A stretch of DNA of 64,000 nt from Streptomyces sp. NBC_00690 (GTDB lineage Bacteria; Actinomycetota; Actinomycetes; Streptomycetales; Streptomycetaceae), in NCBI RefSeq assembly GCF_036226685.1, contig NZ_CP109009.1, positions 5,111,501 to 5,175,500 of the forward strand, in the 5' to 3' direction. The position numbers and the translations under genes are program-made. The notes below the pieces were generated by a model. It saw nothing but the letters and a program-made list of their open reading frames with translations. It did not search any database and was not told where the DNA came from. The first letter of the stretch is position 1; each line of letters opens with the position of its first letter. Shown here in pieces: positions 16,745-25,672 of the stretch.

Positions 16745-18184
16745 GTGACCCAGCCACCATCAGCACGTCGAGGCGGCACCGCCTGGGCCATCGTCATCAC
16801 GAGCGCCGCAGGCTTCATGGCCGCTCTGGACAATCTCGTCGTCACCACCGCACTACCCGCCATCCGCGATGACCTCGGCGGGGCGCTGGCGGACCTGGAA
16901 TGGACGGTCAGCGCCTACACCTTGACCTTTGCCGTGCTGCTGCTGTTCGGTGCCGCACTCGGCGATCGCTTCGGCCGTCGCCGGCTCTTCACCATCGGAT
17001 TGTCGATCTTCACCGCCGCTTCCGCCGGTGCTGCGCTCGCCCCCAGCATCGAATCCCTGATCGCAGCCCGTGCGGTGCAGGGGGTCGGCGCCGCGATCAT
17101 GATGCCGCTGGCCCTCACCCTGCTGACGGTCGCCGTTCCGCCCGCGCGCCGGGGCGCGGCCCTGGGCATCCTTGGCGCGGTGACCGGAGTGGCGGTGGCC
17201 AGCGGCCCCCTCATCGGCGGCAGTCTCACCGAACACATCTCGTGGCAGTGGATCTTCTGGCTCAATGTGCCGATCGGTCTGGTCCTGCTCCCCCTCGCCC
17301 GGATGCGGCTGGAGGAGTCCCACGCACCGAACCCCCGGCTCGACGTCCCCGGCACCCTGTTGGTGAGCGGTGGCCTGTTCGGAGTTGTCTACGCCCTGGT
17401 CAACGGGCATGTGGACGGCTGGACCAGCGTCGGTGTGGTCACCAGCGCGACTGTGGGCGTCGCACTGCTCCTGGCGTTCGTCCGCCACGGCACGGTCAGC
17501 CGGCATTCCATGCTGCCCATGCGGCTGTTCCGCGACCGGACCTTCGCCGGCATCAACGCCGCGAGCATGCTGATGTACCTGGGCATGTTCGGATCGATCT
17601 TCCTCCTCAGCCAGTTCATGCAGAGCGTCCTCGGGTACTCGCCCACCGAGGCCGGGCTGCGGATGCTGCCGTGGACCGGAATGCCGCTCCTCGTCTCCCC
17701 ACTAGCCGGATACCTCTCCGACCGGATCGGCGGCCGGCCGATCATCATCGCGAGCCTCACCCTCCAGGCGATCGGCCTCGGACTCTTCGCACTGGTCCTG
17801 GAGCCGGGGATGTCCTACGCGGCGATGTTGCCGGCGCAGATCGCGGGCGGGTTCGGTATGGCGCTCTTCTTCGCGCCCGCAGCCAGTCTGGTCATGTCCA
17901 GCGTGCAACCTGCCGAGCAGGGCATGGCGTCAGGTGCCAACAACGCGCTCCGGGAGGTCGGCGGGGCACTGGGCGTCGCCGCGCTGGCGGCGGTATTCGC
18001 CGCCCAAGGGGGCTACAGCACTCCGTGGACGTTCACGGACGGCATAGTGCCGGCCCTGTGGATCGGCGCCGGGGCGGTGGCTGTCGGCGCGATCGCCGCT
18101 CTCCTGATGGAGCGACGGGCGAACTCCGACCGGGACGAACTCCCCCCGGTGCGTACTCCTGCCCGTTCGTCGGCAACCGTCTGA
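16745..18184 (+). CDS. MFS drug-efflux transporter, DHA2 (14-helix) type
   Basis: 479 residues, GTG 16745 with GGGGGAG upstream. The first helix carries the DHA2 motif (MAALDNLVVTTALPAI). The loop 2-3 motif GDRFGRRRLF and motif C-like GVAVASGPLIGGSL mark a drug/proton antiporter of the EmrB/QacA group with 14 predicted helices. The pump lies 231 bases downstream of its TetR regulator and shares its operator sequence. Likely substrates are hydrophobic drugs or antibiotics, but the sequence does not say which. Confidence 0.92.
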   Translation: MTQPPSARRGGTAWAIVITSAAGFMAALDNLVVTTALPAIRDDLGGALADLEWTVSAYTLTFAVLLLFGAALGDRFGRRRLFTIGLSIFTAASAGAALAPSIESLIAARAVQGVGAAIMMPLALTLLTVAVPPARRGAALGILGAVTGVAVASGPLIGGSLTEHISWQWIFWLNVPIGLVLLPLARMRLEESHAPNPRLDVPGTLLVSGGLFGVVYALVNGHVDGWTSVGVVTSATVGVALLLAFVRHGTVSRHSMLPMRLFRDRTFAGINAASMLMYLGMFGSIFLLSQFMQSVLGYSPTEAGLRMLPWTGMPLLVSPLAGYLSDRIGGRPIIIASLTLQAIGLGLFALVLEPGMSYAAMLPAQIAGGFGMALFFAPAASLVMSSVQPAEQGMASGANNALREVGGALGVAALAAVFAAQGGYSTPWTFTDGIVPALWIGAGAVAVGAIAALLMERRANSDRDELPPVRTPARSSATV

Positions 18185-18294
18185 CGTCGACCTCCGTCGG
18201 GCGCCCGTCTTCGGGCAAGCGGTCGCCGGGCCATGGGTGCCGTGTGGATGTCGGTGCACCGTCGCCTGGACATGAACCTGGTGGACGGGGACAC

Positions 18295-18322
18295 GGCTGC
18301 CGGGCTCTGGCCCCCGGCAGCC
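18295..18322 (+). terminator. Terminator after the MFS gene
   Basis: Perfect 10-bp stem GGCTGCCGGG / CCCGGCAGCC with an 8-base loop. No T tail is present, as is common in Streptomyces. Confidence 0.6.
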
Positions 18323-18399
18323 ATGTCCCCGATACCGCGGTGCGGCTCTCCACGGCGAACGTCGAGAGCCGTACCCCGGGGCGGCGCACTCCGGGCCCG

Positions 18400-18411
18400 T
18401 ACCCTTGTCCC
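18400..18411 (+). promoter_or_regulatory. -10 element of murB (leaderless transcript)
   Basis: TACCCT at 18400-18405 is followed by 6 bases and the murB GTG. No Shine-Dalgarno precedes the start, so transcription probably begins at the start codon. Confidence 0.5.
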
Positions 18412-19476
18412 GTGCAGGAACTCCACGATGCCCCCCTCGCCCCCCTGACCACCTTCCGGCTCGGCGGCCCCGCCACCCGGCTCCTGACGGCCACCACGGA
18501 CGACGAGGTGATCGCGGCCGTGAGGGAAGCGGACACCACCGGCACCCCGCTGCTGATCATCGGCGGCGGGAGCAATCTGGTCATCGGCGACAAGGGGTTC
18601 GAGGGAACGGCCCTGCGCATCGCCACCCGGGGGTGCCGGGTGAACGGCCCCGAACTGGAACTGGCCGCGGGCGAGATCTGGACGGACGCCGTGGCCCTCT
18701 CCGTGGCCGAGGGGCTGGCGGGCATCGAATGCCTGGCCGGGATTCCCGGTTCGGCCGGAGCCACCCCGATCCAGAACGTCGGAGCGTACGGCCAGGAAGT
18801 CTCCTCGACCATCACCGAGGTCGTCGCCTACGACCGCCACGAGGACCGGACGGTCACCCTCGCCAACGCCGAGTGCGACTTCTCCTACCGGCACAGCCGC
18901 TTCAAGAAACACCCCGACCGCTATGTCGTCCTGAGGGTCCGCTTCCGGCTGGAAGAGGCCGATGGGCTCTCCGCACCCATTCGGTATGCGGAGACCGCCC
19001 GACTCCTCGGTGTGGAGCCGGGCGACCGGGCCGATCTCGCCGAGGTGCGCCGCGCCGTGCTGAGACTGCGTGCGGGCAAGGGCATGGTCCTCGACCCCGA
19101 GGACCACGACACCTGGTCCGCCGGGTCCTTCTTCACCAACCCGATCCTGAGTGCCGCGCAGTACACGACCTTCCTCGACCGAGTTCGGGAACGCCTCGGC
19201 GACGAGATCGCCCCGCCCGCCTACCCCGCGGGGGAGGGGCGCACCAAGACCTCAGCGGCCTGGCTGATCGACCGAGCCGGTTTCACCAAGGGGTACGGCA
19301 GCGGACCGGCCCGTATCTCGACCAAGCACACCCTCGCGCTCACCAACAGGGGGGCGGCGACCACGGACGATCTGCTCGCCCTCGCCCGGGAGGTCGTCGC
19401 GGGCGTCGAGGACGCCTTCGGGATCACCCTGGTCAACGAGCCGGTGACCATCGGCGTGAGCCTCGGATCCGACTAG
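18412..19476 (+). CDS. murB: UDP-N-acetylmuramate dehydrogenase
   Basis: 354 residues. The frame is open far upstream through the transporter gene, but the conserved protein begins at GTG 18412 (MQELHDAPLAPLTTFRLGGP). FAD-binding motifs are intact: IIGGGSNLVIGD, then GIPGSAGATPIQNVGAYGQE. SAGSFFTNP gives the catalytic Ser that protonates the substrate. TSAAWLIDRAGFTKG and the late LVNEP with its Glu complete the active site. The enzyme reduces UDP-GlcNAc-enolpyruvate with NADPH in peptidoglycan synthesis. It appears to be transcribed alone. Confidence 0.95.
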   Translation: MQELHDAPLAPLTTFRLGGPATRLLTATTDDEVIAAVREADTTGTPLLIIGGGSNLVIGDKGFEGTALRIATRGCRVNGPELELAAGEIWTDAVALSVAEGLAGIECLAGIPGSAGATPIQNVGAYGQEVSSTITEVVAYDRHEDRTVTLANAECDFSYRHSRFKKHPDRYVVLRVRFRLEEADGLSAPIRYAETARLLGVEPGDRADLAEVRRAVLRLRAGKGMVLDPEDHDTWSAGSFFTNPILSAAQYTTFLDRVRERLGDEIAPPAYPAGEGRTKTSAAWLIDRAGFTKGYGSGPARISTKHTLALTNRGAATTDDLLALAREVVAGVEDAFGITLVNEPVTIGVSLGSD

Positions 19477-19537
19477 CTAGGGGCTGCATCCGTTCCGGGC
19501 GGAGGTTCGGGCCGGCGCGACCGTCGGGGCGGTACGC

Positions 19538-20170
19538 CTAGTAGGCGACTCCCACGGCCTGCCCCACCGTCTCTCTCCGGGCCACCTGCGCGAGCATCGC
19601 ATGGGCCACGTCCGCCCGTGCGATGGTCCGGGCGGCGCGGGGGTTGCCCCCGATCGCCGTGCGGTAGACACCGGTCAGCGGCTTGTTCAGGAGCCGGGGC
19701 GGGCGTACGGCGGTCCAGTCGGTATCGCTGTTGGCCAGCGCCGCTTCCATGGCGCGCAGATCCCGGTACAGGTCCTTGAACACGGTGGAGACCACGCTCA
19801 TGGATACCCGGTCGAGCAGGCTCTCCCCCTGAGGGGATCCGCCGAGCGGTGTCGCGCTCACCACGACCAGCCGACGGGTGCCCTCCGCCTCCATGGCGGT
19901 CAGCACCGCGCGCGTCAGGGTCGTGGCGATCCCTGCGTCAGCCCGGGTGCGGGCGCCCAGGCCCGAGAGCACGGCGTCCCGGCCCGCCACGGCCGGTCGC
20001 AGGGTCTCCGGCTTCGCCAGGTCGGCCTCGAACACCGTGAGGCCGGGGCTCGTGACGGTGTAGCGCGACGGATCGCGGACGACTGCCGTCACCTCATGGC
20101 CGGCGGCCAGTGCCTGGGTGACGATTTCCCGACCGACTCCGCCGGTCGCTCCGAAAACGGTGTACCTCAT
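19538..20170 (-). CDS. NAD(P)-binding (SDR/NmrA-type) oxidoreductase
   Basis: 210 residues, ATG 20170 with GGAGG upstream (minus strand). MRYTVFGATGGVGREIVTQA is the dinucleotide-binding GxxGxxG region. RLVVVSATPLGG and WTAVRPPRLLN are the usual later elements of the atypical SDR group. It is divergent from the TetR gene at 20280, with two 19-bp repeats in between. This is the classic arrangement of a repressor and its target, so the enzyme probably acts on or senses the ligand of that repressor. Confidence 0.87.
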   Translation of the reverse strand: MRYTVFGATGGVGREIVTQALAAGHEVTAVVRDPSRYTVTSPGLTVFEADLAKPETLRPAVAGRDAVLSGLGARTRADAGIATTLTRAVLTAMEAEGTRRLVVVSATPLGGSPQGESLLDRVSMSVVSTVFKDLYRDLRAMEAALANSDTDWTAVRPPRLLNKPLTGVYRTAIGGNPRAARTIARADVAHAMLAQVARRETVGQAVGVAY

Positions 20171-20188
20171 CGGTCGCGCCTCCAAGGG

Positions 20189-20234
20189 GGTAAGTGTTCA
20201 CTCACCCCTAGGGTGGGTAAGTACTCACTCACCC
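20189..20234. promoter_or_regulatory. Tandem operator repeats in the SDR/TetR divergent promoter
   Basis: GGTAAGTGTTCACTCACCC (20189-20207) and GGTAAGTACTCACTCACCC (20216-20234) are 17/19 identical. Each is a near-palindrome (GTAAGTG-TT-CACTCAC in the first). Their spacing of 27 bp suggests two repressor dimers. Confidence 0.75.
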
Positions 20235-20279
20235 GTCAAGTCCAGAGATCGATTTCCGTCAGAGGACACCAAGAAGACC

Positions 20280-20882
20280 ATGCAGAAACCGGCACGTACC
20301 CGCATCCTCGACGCCGCGTACGACCTCATGCTCAGCCTGGGGCTGGCCCGCACCACCACGAAGGAGATCGCCAGGGCCGCGGCCTGCTCGGAGGCCGCGC
20401 TCTACAAGAGCTTCGCCAGCAAGGAGGAACTGTTCATCGCGGTCCTCGACGAGCGGCTGCCGAAGCTGGGTCCGCTGCTGAGCGATCTCACCGCAAGCCC
20501 AGGCGCCGGAAGCATCGAAGGCAATCTCGTCGAAGTGGTCCGACAGGCCGCCCGGTTCTACGCCCAGACCCTCCCGATCGCTGCGTCGCTGTACGCCGAC
20601 CCCCGACTCAAGGCCCGACACGAAGCCGCACTGCGCGCCCTGGGCACCGGGCCGCACAAGCCCATCCACGGCCTCGACCGGTATCTGCGGGCCGAGCAGG
20701 AGGTGGGCCGCATCGCAGCGGACGCCGACACCTACGCCGCCGCTTCACTGCTGCTCGGCGCCTGCGCCCACCGGGCCTTCGCCTACGACAGCGCGGAGGG
20801 CGGAGTCGCCCCGCCCCCGCTCGACGCGTTCGCCGCCGATCTCGCCCGCACCCTGCTGGGCGGTATCCGCGCGCCTGAGTGA
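20280..20882 (+). CDS. TetR-family transcriptional regulator
   Basis: 200 residues from ATG 20280; the open frame upstream runs through the operators and is not used. The helix-turn-helix TTTKEIARAAACSEAALYKSFASKE near residues 25-50 is canonical. The C-terminal domain is helical, without recognisable ligand motifs. It is transcribed divergently from the NAD(P)-binding gene and probably controls both promoters through the repeats at 20189-20234. Confidence 0.9.
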   Translation: MQKPARTRILDAAYDLMLSLGLARTTTKEIARAAACSEAALYKSFASKEELFIAVLDERLPKLGPLLSDLTASPGAGSIEGNLVEVVRQAARFYAQTLPIAASLYADPRLKARHEAALRALGTGPHKPIHGLDRYLRAEQEVGRIAADADTYAAASLLLGACAHRAFAYDSAEGGVAPPPLDAFAADLARTLLGGIRAPE

Positions 20883-20893
20883 CGAGCCGTCGG

Positions 20894-21913
20894 TCAGTCG
20901 GTCAGCCAGTCGTCGATCCCGGCCAGCAGCTTCCCCTGTACGTCCGCGGGCGCCGCCGACCCCCGCACCGACTGCCGGGCCAGCTCCGCCAGCTCCTCGT
21001 CCGTGAACGCATGGTGCTTGCGCGCGAAGTCGTACTGGGCGGCCAGCCGGGAACCGAACAGCAGCGGGTCGTCTGCCCCGAGCGCCATCGGCACACCGGC
21101 GTCGTACAACGTCCGCAGCGGCACGTCCTCAGGCTTCTCGTACACGCCCAGGGCCACATTCGACGAGGGGCAGACCTCGCAGGTCACACCGCGATCGGCG
21201 AGCTGCCGCAGCAGCCGGGGATCCTCCGCCGCCCGCACTCCGTGACCGACCCGGGCCGCATGGAGGTCGTCCAGACAGTCCCGCACCGACGACGGGCCGC
21301 TCAGCTCCCCGCCGTGCGGCGCGGCCAACAGACCGCCCGTCCTGGCGATGGCGAACGCACGGTCGAAGTCCCTGGCCATGCCCCGGCGCTCGTCATTGGA
21401 CAACCCGAACCCGACGATGCCCTGGTCGGCGTACCGCACGGCGAGACGAGCGAGCGTACGGGCCTCCAACGGGTGCTTCATACGGTTCGCTGCGACCAGC
21501 ACCCGCATCCCCAGCCCGGTCGCACGCGCCGCACGGTCCACCGCGTCCAAAATGATCTCCAGGGCGGGGATCAACCCGCCGAGAAGGGGTGCGTACGACG
21601 TCGGATCGACCTGTATTTCCAGCCAACCGGAACCATCCCTGACATCTTCCTCGGCGGCCTCCCGCACCAGTCGCTGAATGTCTTCGGGACTCCGTAGACA
21701 CGAGCGTGCGATGTCGTAGAGGCGCTGGAAGCGGAACCAGCCGCGCTCATCCGTGGCGCGCAGCTTCGGAGGCTCGCCCCCGGTCAGGGCGTCAGGCAGG
21801 TGGACGCCGTACTTATCAGCCAGTTCGAGCATGGTGGAGGGCCGCATCGAGCCGGTGAAGTGCAGATGGAGATGGGCTTTGGGGAGCCGGCTGACGTCAC
21901 GTACATGGTCCAT
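20894..21913 (-). CDS. Adenosine deaminase family protein
   Basis: About 339 residues from ATG 21913 (MDHVRDVSRLPKAHLHLHFT); GTG 21937 is an alternative start. Metal ligands HLH are present near residue 16. The catalytic Glu is in PHGGELSGP, followed by VGHGVRA, EVCPSSNVALG and GADDPLLF with the paired Asp. All deaminase active-site elements are therefore intact, though PHGGE replaces the commoner HAGE. The likely reaction is adenosine to inosine in purine salvage, or a related purine. It is a separate unit from aspC upstream, which has its own terminator. Confidence 0.88.
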   Translation of the reverse strand: MDHVRDVSRLPKAHLHLHFTGSMRPSTMLELADKYGVHLPDALTGGEPPKLRATDERGWFRFQRLYDIARSCLRSPEDIQRLVREAAEEDVRDGSGWLEIQVDPTSYAPLLGGLIPALEIILDAVDRAARATGLGMRVLVAANRMKHPLEARTLARLAVRYADQGIVGFGLSNDERRGMARDFDRAFAIARTGGLLAAPHGGELSGPSSVRDCLDDLHAARVGHGVRAAEDPRLLRQLADRGVTCEVCPSSNVALGVYEKPEDVPLRTLYDAGVPMALGADDPLLFGSRLAAQYDFARKHHAFTDEELAELARQSVRGSAAPADVQGKLLAGIDDWLTD

Positions 21914-21985
21914 TCCAGGATCTTGCCGCACCGCCACGCCGAGAGGTAACCGGATTCCCTGATCGGGTCCTTGCCCGAACGAAGA

Positions 21986-22028
21986 ATCGGCTCCTGCCCA
22001 CGAGCGTCGCCCGTGAACAGGAGCCGAT
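21986..22028 (-). terminator. Terminator after aspC
   Basis: Perfect 11-bp stem ATCGGCTCCTG / CAGGAGCCGAT. On the minus strand it is followed by a T-rich run (TTCTTCGTTC). Confidence 0.85.
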
Positions 22029-22053
22029 CCAAAGAGACCCGTGGCCTGAACCG

Positions 22054-23280
22054 TCAGTCGGTGGCCTCGGCCAGCAGCTTCTGGATGCGCGAGACGCCCT
22101 CGGCGAGATCCTCGTCACCCAGTGCGTAGGAAAGGCGCAGATAGCCGGGGGTGCCGAAGGCTTCGCCCGGGACCACCGCGACCTCGACCTCATCCAGGAT
22201 CAACGCGGCCAGCTCCACCGAGGACTGCGGGCGCTTGCCGCGGATCTCCTTGCCGAGCAGGGCCTTCACCGAGGGATAGACGTAGAAGGCGCCCTCGGGC
22301 TCGGGGCAGACGACGCCGTCGATCTCATTGAGCATCCGGACGATGGTCTGTCGGCGGCGGTCGAACGCCTCCCGCATCTCGGCGACCGCGTCCAGGTTCC
22401 CGGACACGGCGGCCAGGGCGGCGGCCTGTGCCACGTTGGAGACGTTCGACGTGGCGTGCGACTGGAGGTTGGTCGCAGCCTTCACCACGTCCTTGGGGCC
22501 CACGACCCACCCCACGCGCCAGCCGGTCATGGCGTACGTCTTGGCGACGCCGTTGACGACGATGCACTTGTCGCGCAGCTCGGGCACCACCGCGGGCAGC
22601 GAGGTGAAGGCCGCGTCCCCGTACACCAGGTGCTCGTAGATCTCGTCCGTGAGGACCCACAGTCCGTGCTCGACGGCCCAACGCCCGATCGCCTCGGTGT
22701 CCTCCCGGCTGTAGACGGCGCCGGTCGGGTTGGACGGGGAGACGAAGAGGACCACCTTCGTGCGCTCGGTGCGCGCGGCCTCCAACTGCTCGATCGAGAC
22801 CCGGTAGCCGGTGGTCTCGTCGGCGACGACGTCCACCGGCACACCGCCGGCGAGCCGGATCGACTCGGGGTAGGTGGTCCAGTAAGGAGCGGGCACGATG
22901 ACCTCGTCACCCGGGTCCAGGATCGCGGCGAATGCCTCGTAGATCGCCTGCTTCCCGCCGTTGGTCACCAGGATCTGCGCCGGGTCGACCTCATAGCCGG
23001 AGTCCCGCAGGGTCTTCTCGGCGATGGCCTTCTTCAGCTCCGGCAGACCGCCCGCCGGGGTGTAGCGGTGGAACTTCGGGTTTCGGCAGCCTTCGATCGC
23101 GGCCTCGACGATGTAGTCGGGCGTCGGGAAGTCGGGCTCACCGGCACCGAAGCCGATCACCGGACGTCCGGCGGCCTTGAGGGCCTTCGCCTTGGCGTCG
23201 ACGGCGAGGGTCGCGGACTCGGAGATCGCGGCGATGCGCGCGGAGACCCGGCGCTCGGTGGGAGAGGTTGCAGCGCTCAT
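22054..23280 (-). CDS. aspC: Pyridoxal-phosphate aminotransferase (aspartate type)
   Basis: 408 residues, start ATG 23280. It is a fold-type I aminotransferase: [16 protein letters not shown] at the N-terminus, [25 protein letters not shown], and the PLP lysine in [17 protein letters not shown]. The RLSYAL arginine near the C-terminus binds the substrate carboxylate. It probably interconverts aspartate and oxaloacetate. The position just before tRNA-Trp-secE-nusG is conserved in Streptomyces. Confidence 0.93.
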   Translation of the reverse strand: MSAATSPTERRVSARIAAISESATLAVDAKAKALKAAGRPVIGFGAGEPDFPTPDYIVEAAIEGCRNPKFHRYTPAGGLPELKKAIAEKTLRDSGYEVDPAQILVTNGGKQAIYEAFAAILDPGDEVIVPAPYWTTYPESIRLAGGVPVDVVADETTGYRVSIEQLEAARTERTKVVLFVSPSNPTGAVYSREDTEAIGRWAVEHGLWVLTDEIYEHLVYGDAAFTSLPAVVPELRDKCIVVNGVAKTYAMTGWRVGWVVGPKDVVKAATNLQSHATSNVSNVAQAAALAAVSGNLDAVAEMREAFDRRRQTIVRMLNEIDGVVCPEPEGAFYVYPSVKALLGKEIRGKRPQSSVELAALILDEVEVAVVPGEAFGTPGYLRLSYALGDEDLAEGVSRIQKLLAEATD

Positions 23281-23542
23281 ACGATCCATCGTCCCAGACG
23301 GCAATCATGCCCGGCACAAGTGTTTCGCCCCGCGGACATCGAGCGCTCCCCAGGTCGGCAGCCGCTCGACCCGCTGGGAGCGCACCGGGTCGGTGCGGAG
23401 TCGGTGCCAGGCCGGTACAAGAGGGACGCAAGAAGCGCTGGGGGGCTATCTGTTCGACGTCGGGCCGACGACCACGTACACTCACTCGTCGTTGGCCCGC
23501 ACCGACCACATCCTTGGATACGGTAGGTTGGGGAAGCCACAA

Positions 23543-23615
23543 AGGGTCGTAGCTCAATTGGTAGAGCACTGGTCTCCAAAACCAGCGGTTGGGGGTTCAA
23601 GTCCCTCCGGCCCTG
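23543..23615 (+). tRNA. tRNA-Trp (CCA anticodon)
   Basis: 73-nt cloverleaf. The acceptor AGGGTCG pairs with CGGCCCT, the anticodon stem is CTGGT/ACCAG with loop CTCCAAA, and the discriminator is G. The tRNA-Trp/secE/nusG order is conserved in actinobacteria. Confidence 0.97.
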
Positions 23616-23723
23616 CTACACAAGCCTTCCGCAGGCTGTGTGCGCATGTACGTGCAGTAGATGAACCGCCGTGCGGCTCCACCGGGTGCGGCACGGCCAC
23701 GACCCGGAATCAGGTGAAAGAAA

Positions 23724-24005
23724 GTGACGGACGCCGTGGGCTCCATCGACACGCCTGATGCCGAGGACGAAGCGCCTCAGAAGAAGTCCCGCAAGGGCGG
23801 TAAGCGCGGAAAGAAGGGCCCTCTGGGCCGTCTCGCGCTCTTCTACCGGCAGATCGTCGCCGAGCTGCGCAAGGTCGTCTGGCCTACGCGCAATCAGCTG
23901 ACGACATACACCACAGTGGTGATTGTCTTCGTTGTCATCATGATCGGTCTGGTGACCGTGATGGACTATGGATTCCAGGAAGCCGTCAAGTACGTCTTCG
24001 GCTGA
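23724..24005 (+). CDS. secE: Preprotein translocase subunit SecE
   Basis: 93 residues, start GTG 23724. A Lys/Arg-rich N-terminus is followed by the amphipathic helix FYRQIVAELRKVVWPTRNQL (the conserved VVWPTR signature) and a single membrane helix (about residues 63-82). It is the essential clamp around SecY. It precedes nusG by 75 bases. Confidence 0.97.
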   Translation: MTDAVGSIDTPDAEDEAPQKKSRKGGKRGKKGPLGRLALFYRQIVAELRKVVWPTRNQLTTYTTVVIVFVVIMIGLVTVMDYGFQEAVKYVFG

Positions 24006-24080
24006 TCCCACGGAGGGCGTCGGCATGGCGGCAGCCTTTCGTACGTTCCACCCATCTGTATCCAGAAAGAAGCAGCCACC

Positions 24081-24983
24081 GTGTCTGACCCGAACCTGAA
24101 CGAGGCCGTCGAGCCGGGCGAGAGCTTCGAATCCGCCGAGTCCTCAGAGGACGAGCTCGACATCGTTGAGGCGGCCGACGAGGACCAGGCCGAGGCTGCA
24201 GACGCAGCGGCCGGTGAGCCGGCCGAAGAGGCTGCTGTGCACACTGACTCCGAAGAGGCTGCGGACGCCGACGAGGCCGACGCTGATGCCGACGACGACG
24301 TTGAAGCCGACGGCGCCATTGATGCTGAAGACGCCGCGAGTGTCGAGGCCGAGCCCGAGGCTCCGGTCGACCCGATCGCCGCACTCCGCGAGGAACTGCG
24401 TCTGCTCCCCGGCGAGTGGTACGTCATCCACACCTACGCGGGCTACGAGAAGCGTGTGAAGGCGAACCTGGAGCAGCGTGCCGTCTCGCTGAACGTCGAG
24501 GAGTTCATCTACCAGGCCGAAGTGCCCGAGGAAGAGATCGTCCAGATCAAGAACGGCGAGCGCAAGAACGTCCGCCAGAACAAGCTTCCCGGTTACGTCC
24601 TGGTCCGCATGGACCTCACCAACGAGTCCTGGGGCGTCGTCCGCAACACCCCCGGAGTCACCGGCTTCGTGGGCAACGCCTATGACCCGTACCCGCTGAC
24701 GCTGGACGAGATCGTCAAGATGCTCGCTCCCGAGGCGGAGGAGAAGGCGGCGCGCGAGGCTGCCGAGGCCGAGGGCAAGGCCGCTCCTTCCCGTCGGGTC
24801 GAGGTTCAGGTGCTGGACTTCGAGGTCGGCGACTCGGTCACCGTCACCGACGGTCCGTTCGCCACGCTCCAGGCGACCATCAACGAGATCAACGCTGACT
24901 CGAAGAAGGTCAAGGGCCTGGTCGAGATCTTCGGCCGTGAGACGCCGGTCGAGCTGAGTTTCGACCAGATCCAGAAGAACTAG
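24081..24983 (+). CDS. nusG: Transcription elongation/termination factor NusG
   Basis: 300 residues, start GTG 24081. The first 110 residues or so are a very acidic Glu/Asp/Ala extension with no homologue in short NusG proteins. The NGN domain follows ([39 protein letters not shown]), then the KOW domain near residue 245 ([12 protein letters not shown]). NusG links RNA polymerase to Rho or the ribosome. A terminator follows, so rplK has its own promoter or relies on read-through. Confidence 0.96.
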   Translation: MSDPNLNEAVEPGESFESAESSEDELDIVEAADEDQAEAADAAAGEPAEEAAVHTDSEEAADADEADADADDDVEADGAIDAEDAASVEAEPEAPVDPIAALREELRLLPGEWYVIHTYAGYEKRVKANLEQRAVSLNVEEFIYQAEVPEEEIVQIKNGERKNVRQNKLPGYVLVRMDLTNESWGVVRNTPGVTGFVGNAYDPYPLTLDEIVKMLAPEAEEKAAREAAEAEGKAAPSRRVEVQVLDFEVGDSVTVTDGPFATLQATINEINADSKKVKGLVEIFGRETPVELSFDQIQKN

Positions 24984-25021
24984 CCGTACGCCGCTCACTG
25001 CGTACGCAACAGCTTCCGACC

Positions 25022-25064
25022 AGGTCAGAACAGCCCTCGCGGCCGTTCTGACCTGTCGGTTTTT
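25022..25064 (+). terminator. Terminator after nusG
   Basis: 10-bp stem AGGTCAGAAC / GTTCTGACCT with a 13-base loop. It is followed by TGTCGGTTTTT. Confidence 0.9.
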
Positions 25065-25160
25065 ATCCGCGCACCTATACCCGTTATCGTTGTGCGGTAT
25101 GCCTCCATCCGGATGATCGGGTGGAGTGCTGGAAACTCTCACTAGGACCCGGAGAGAGCA

Positions 25161-25595
25161 ATGCCTCCCAAGAAGAAGAAGGTCACGGGGCTTATCAAGC
25201 TCCAGATCCAGGCCGGCGCGGCCAACCCGGCTCCGCCGGTCGGCCCCGCCCTGGGTCAGCACGGCGTCAACATCATGGAGTTCTGCAAGGCCTACAACGC
25301 CGCGACCGAGTCGCAGCGTGGCATGGTCGTGCCGGTGGAGATCACGGTCTACGACGACCGTTCCTTCACCTTCGTGACCAAGACTCCGCCGGCCGCCAAG
25401 CTGATCCTCAAGGCCGCGGGTGTGGACAAGGGCTCCGGCGAGCCGCACAAGACCAAGGTCGCCAAGCTGACGCGCGCCCAGGTCCGTGACATCGCCACCA
25501 CCAAGATGCCCGACCTGAACGCCAACGACCTGGACGCCGCCGAGAAGATCATCGCCGGCACCGCCCGTTCCATGGGCATCACGGTCGAGGGCTGA
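25161..25595 (+). CDS. rplK: 50S ribosomal protein L11
   Basis: 144 residues, ATG 25161 with GGAGAG upstream. It reads [20 protein letters not shown] at the start, with the conserved proline-rich hinge ([20 protein letters not shown]). L11 forms the GTPase-associated centre and the thiostrepton target, and is needed for RelA activation. A leader of about 95 nt between the nusG terminator and the start could hold the L1 autoregulatory site, but I could not fold it convincingly. Confidence 0.97.
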
Positions 25596-25672
25596 CAGTC
25601 CCCGTCTGACCTCCGTGGTAGGGCCAGCGCTGGTCCGCACCACAACTCCATACCTGAAATACAGGAGCTGAA

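Noticed and set aside
16900..18411. Open frame upstream of murB through the MFS gene
   Set aside because: It is out of frame with the transporter, Arg/Pro-rich, and only its last 354 codons encode a recognisable protein (MurB).
25067..25160. L1-binding autoregulatory site before rplK
   Set aside because: Expected by analogy, but I could not find a convincing match to the L1 rRNA site by eye.
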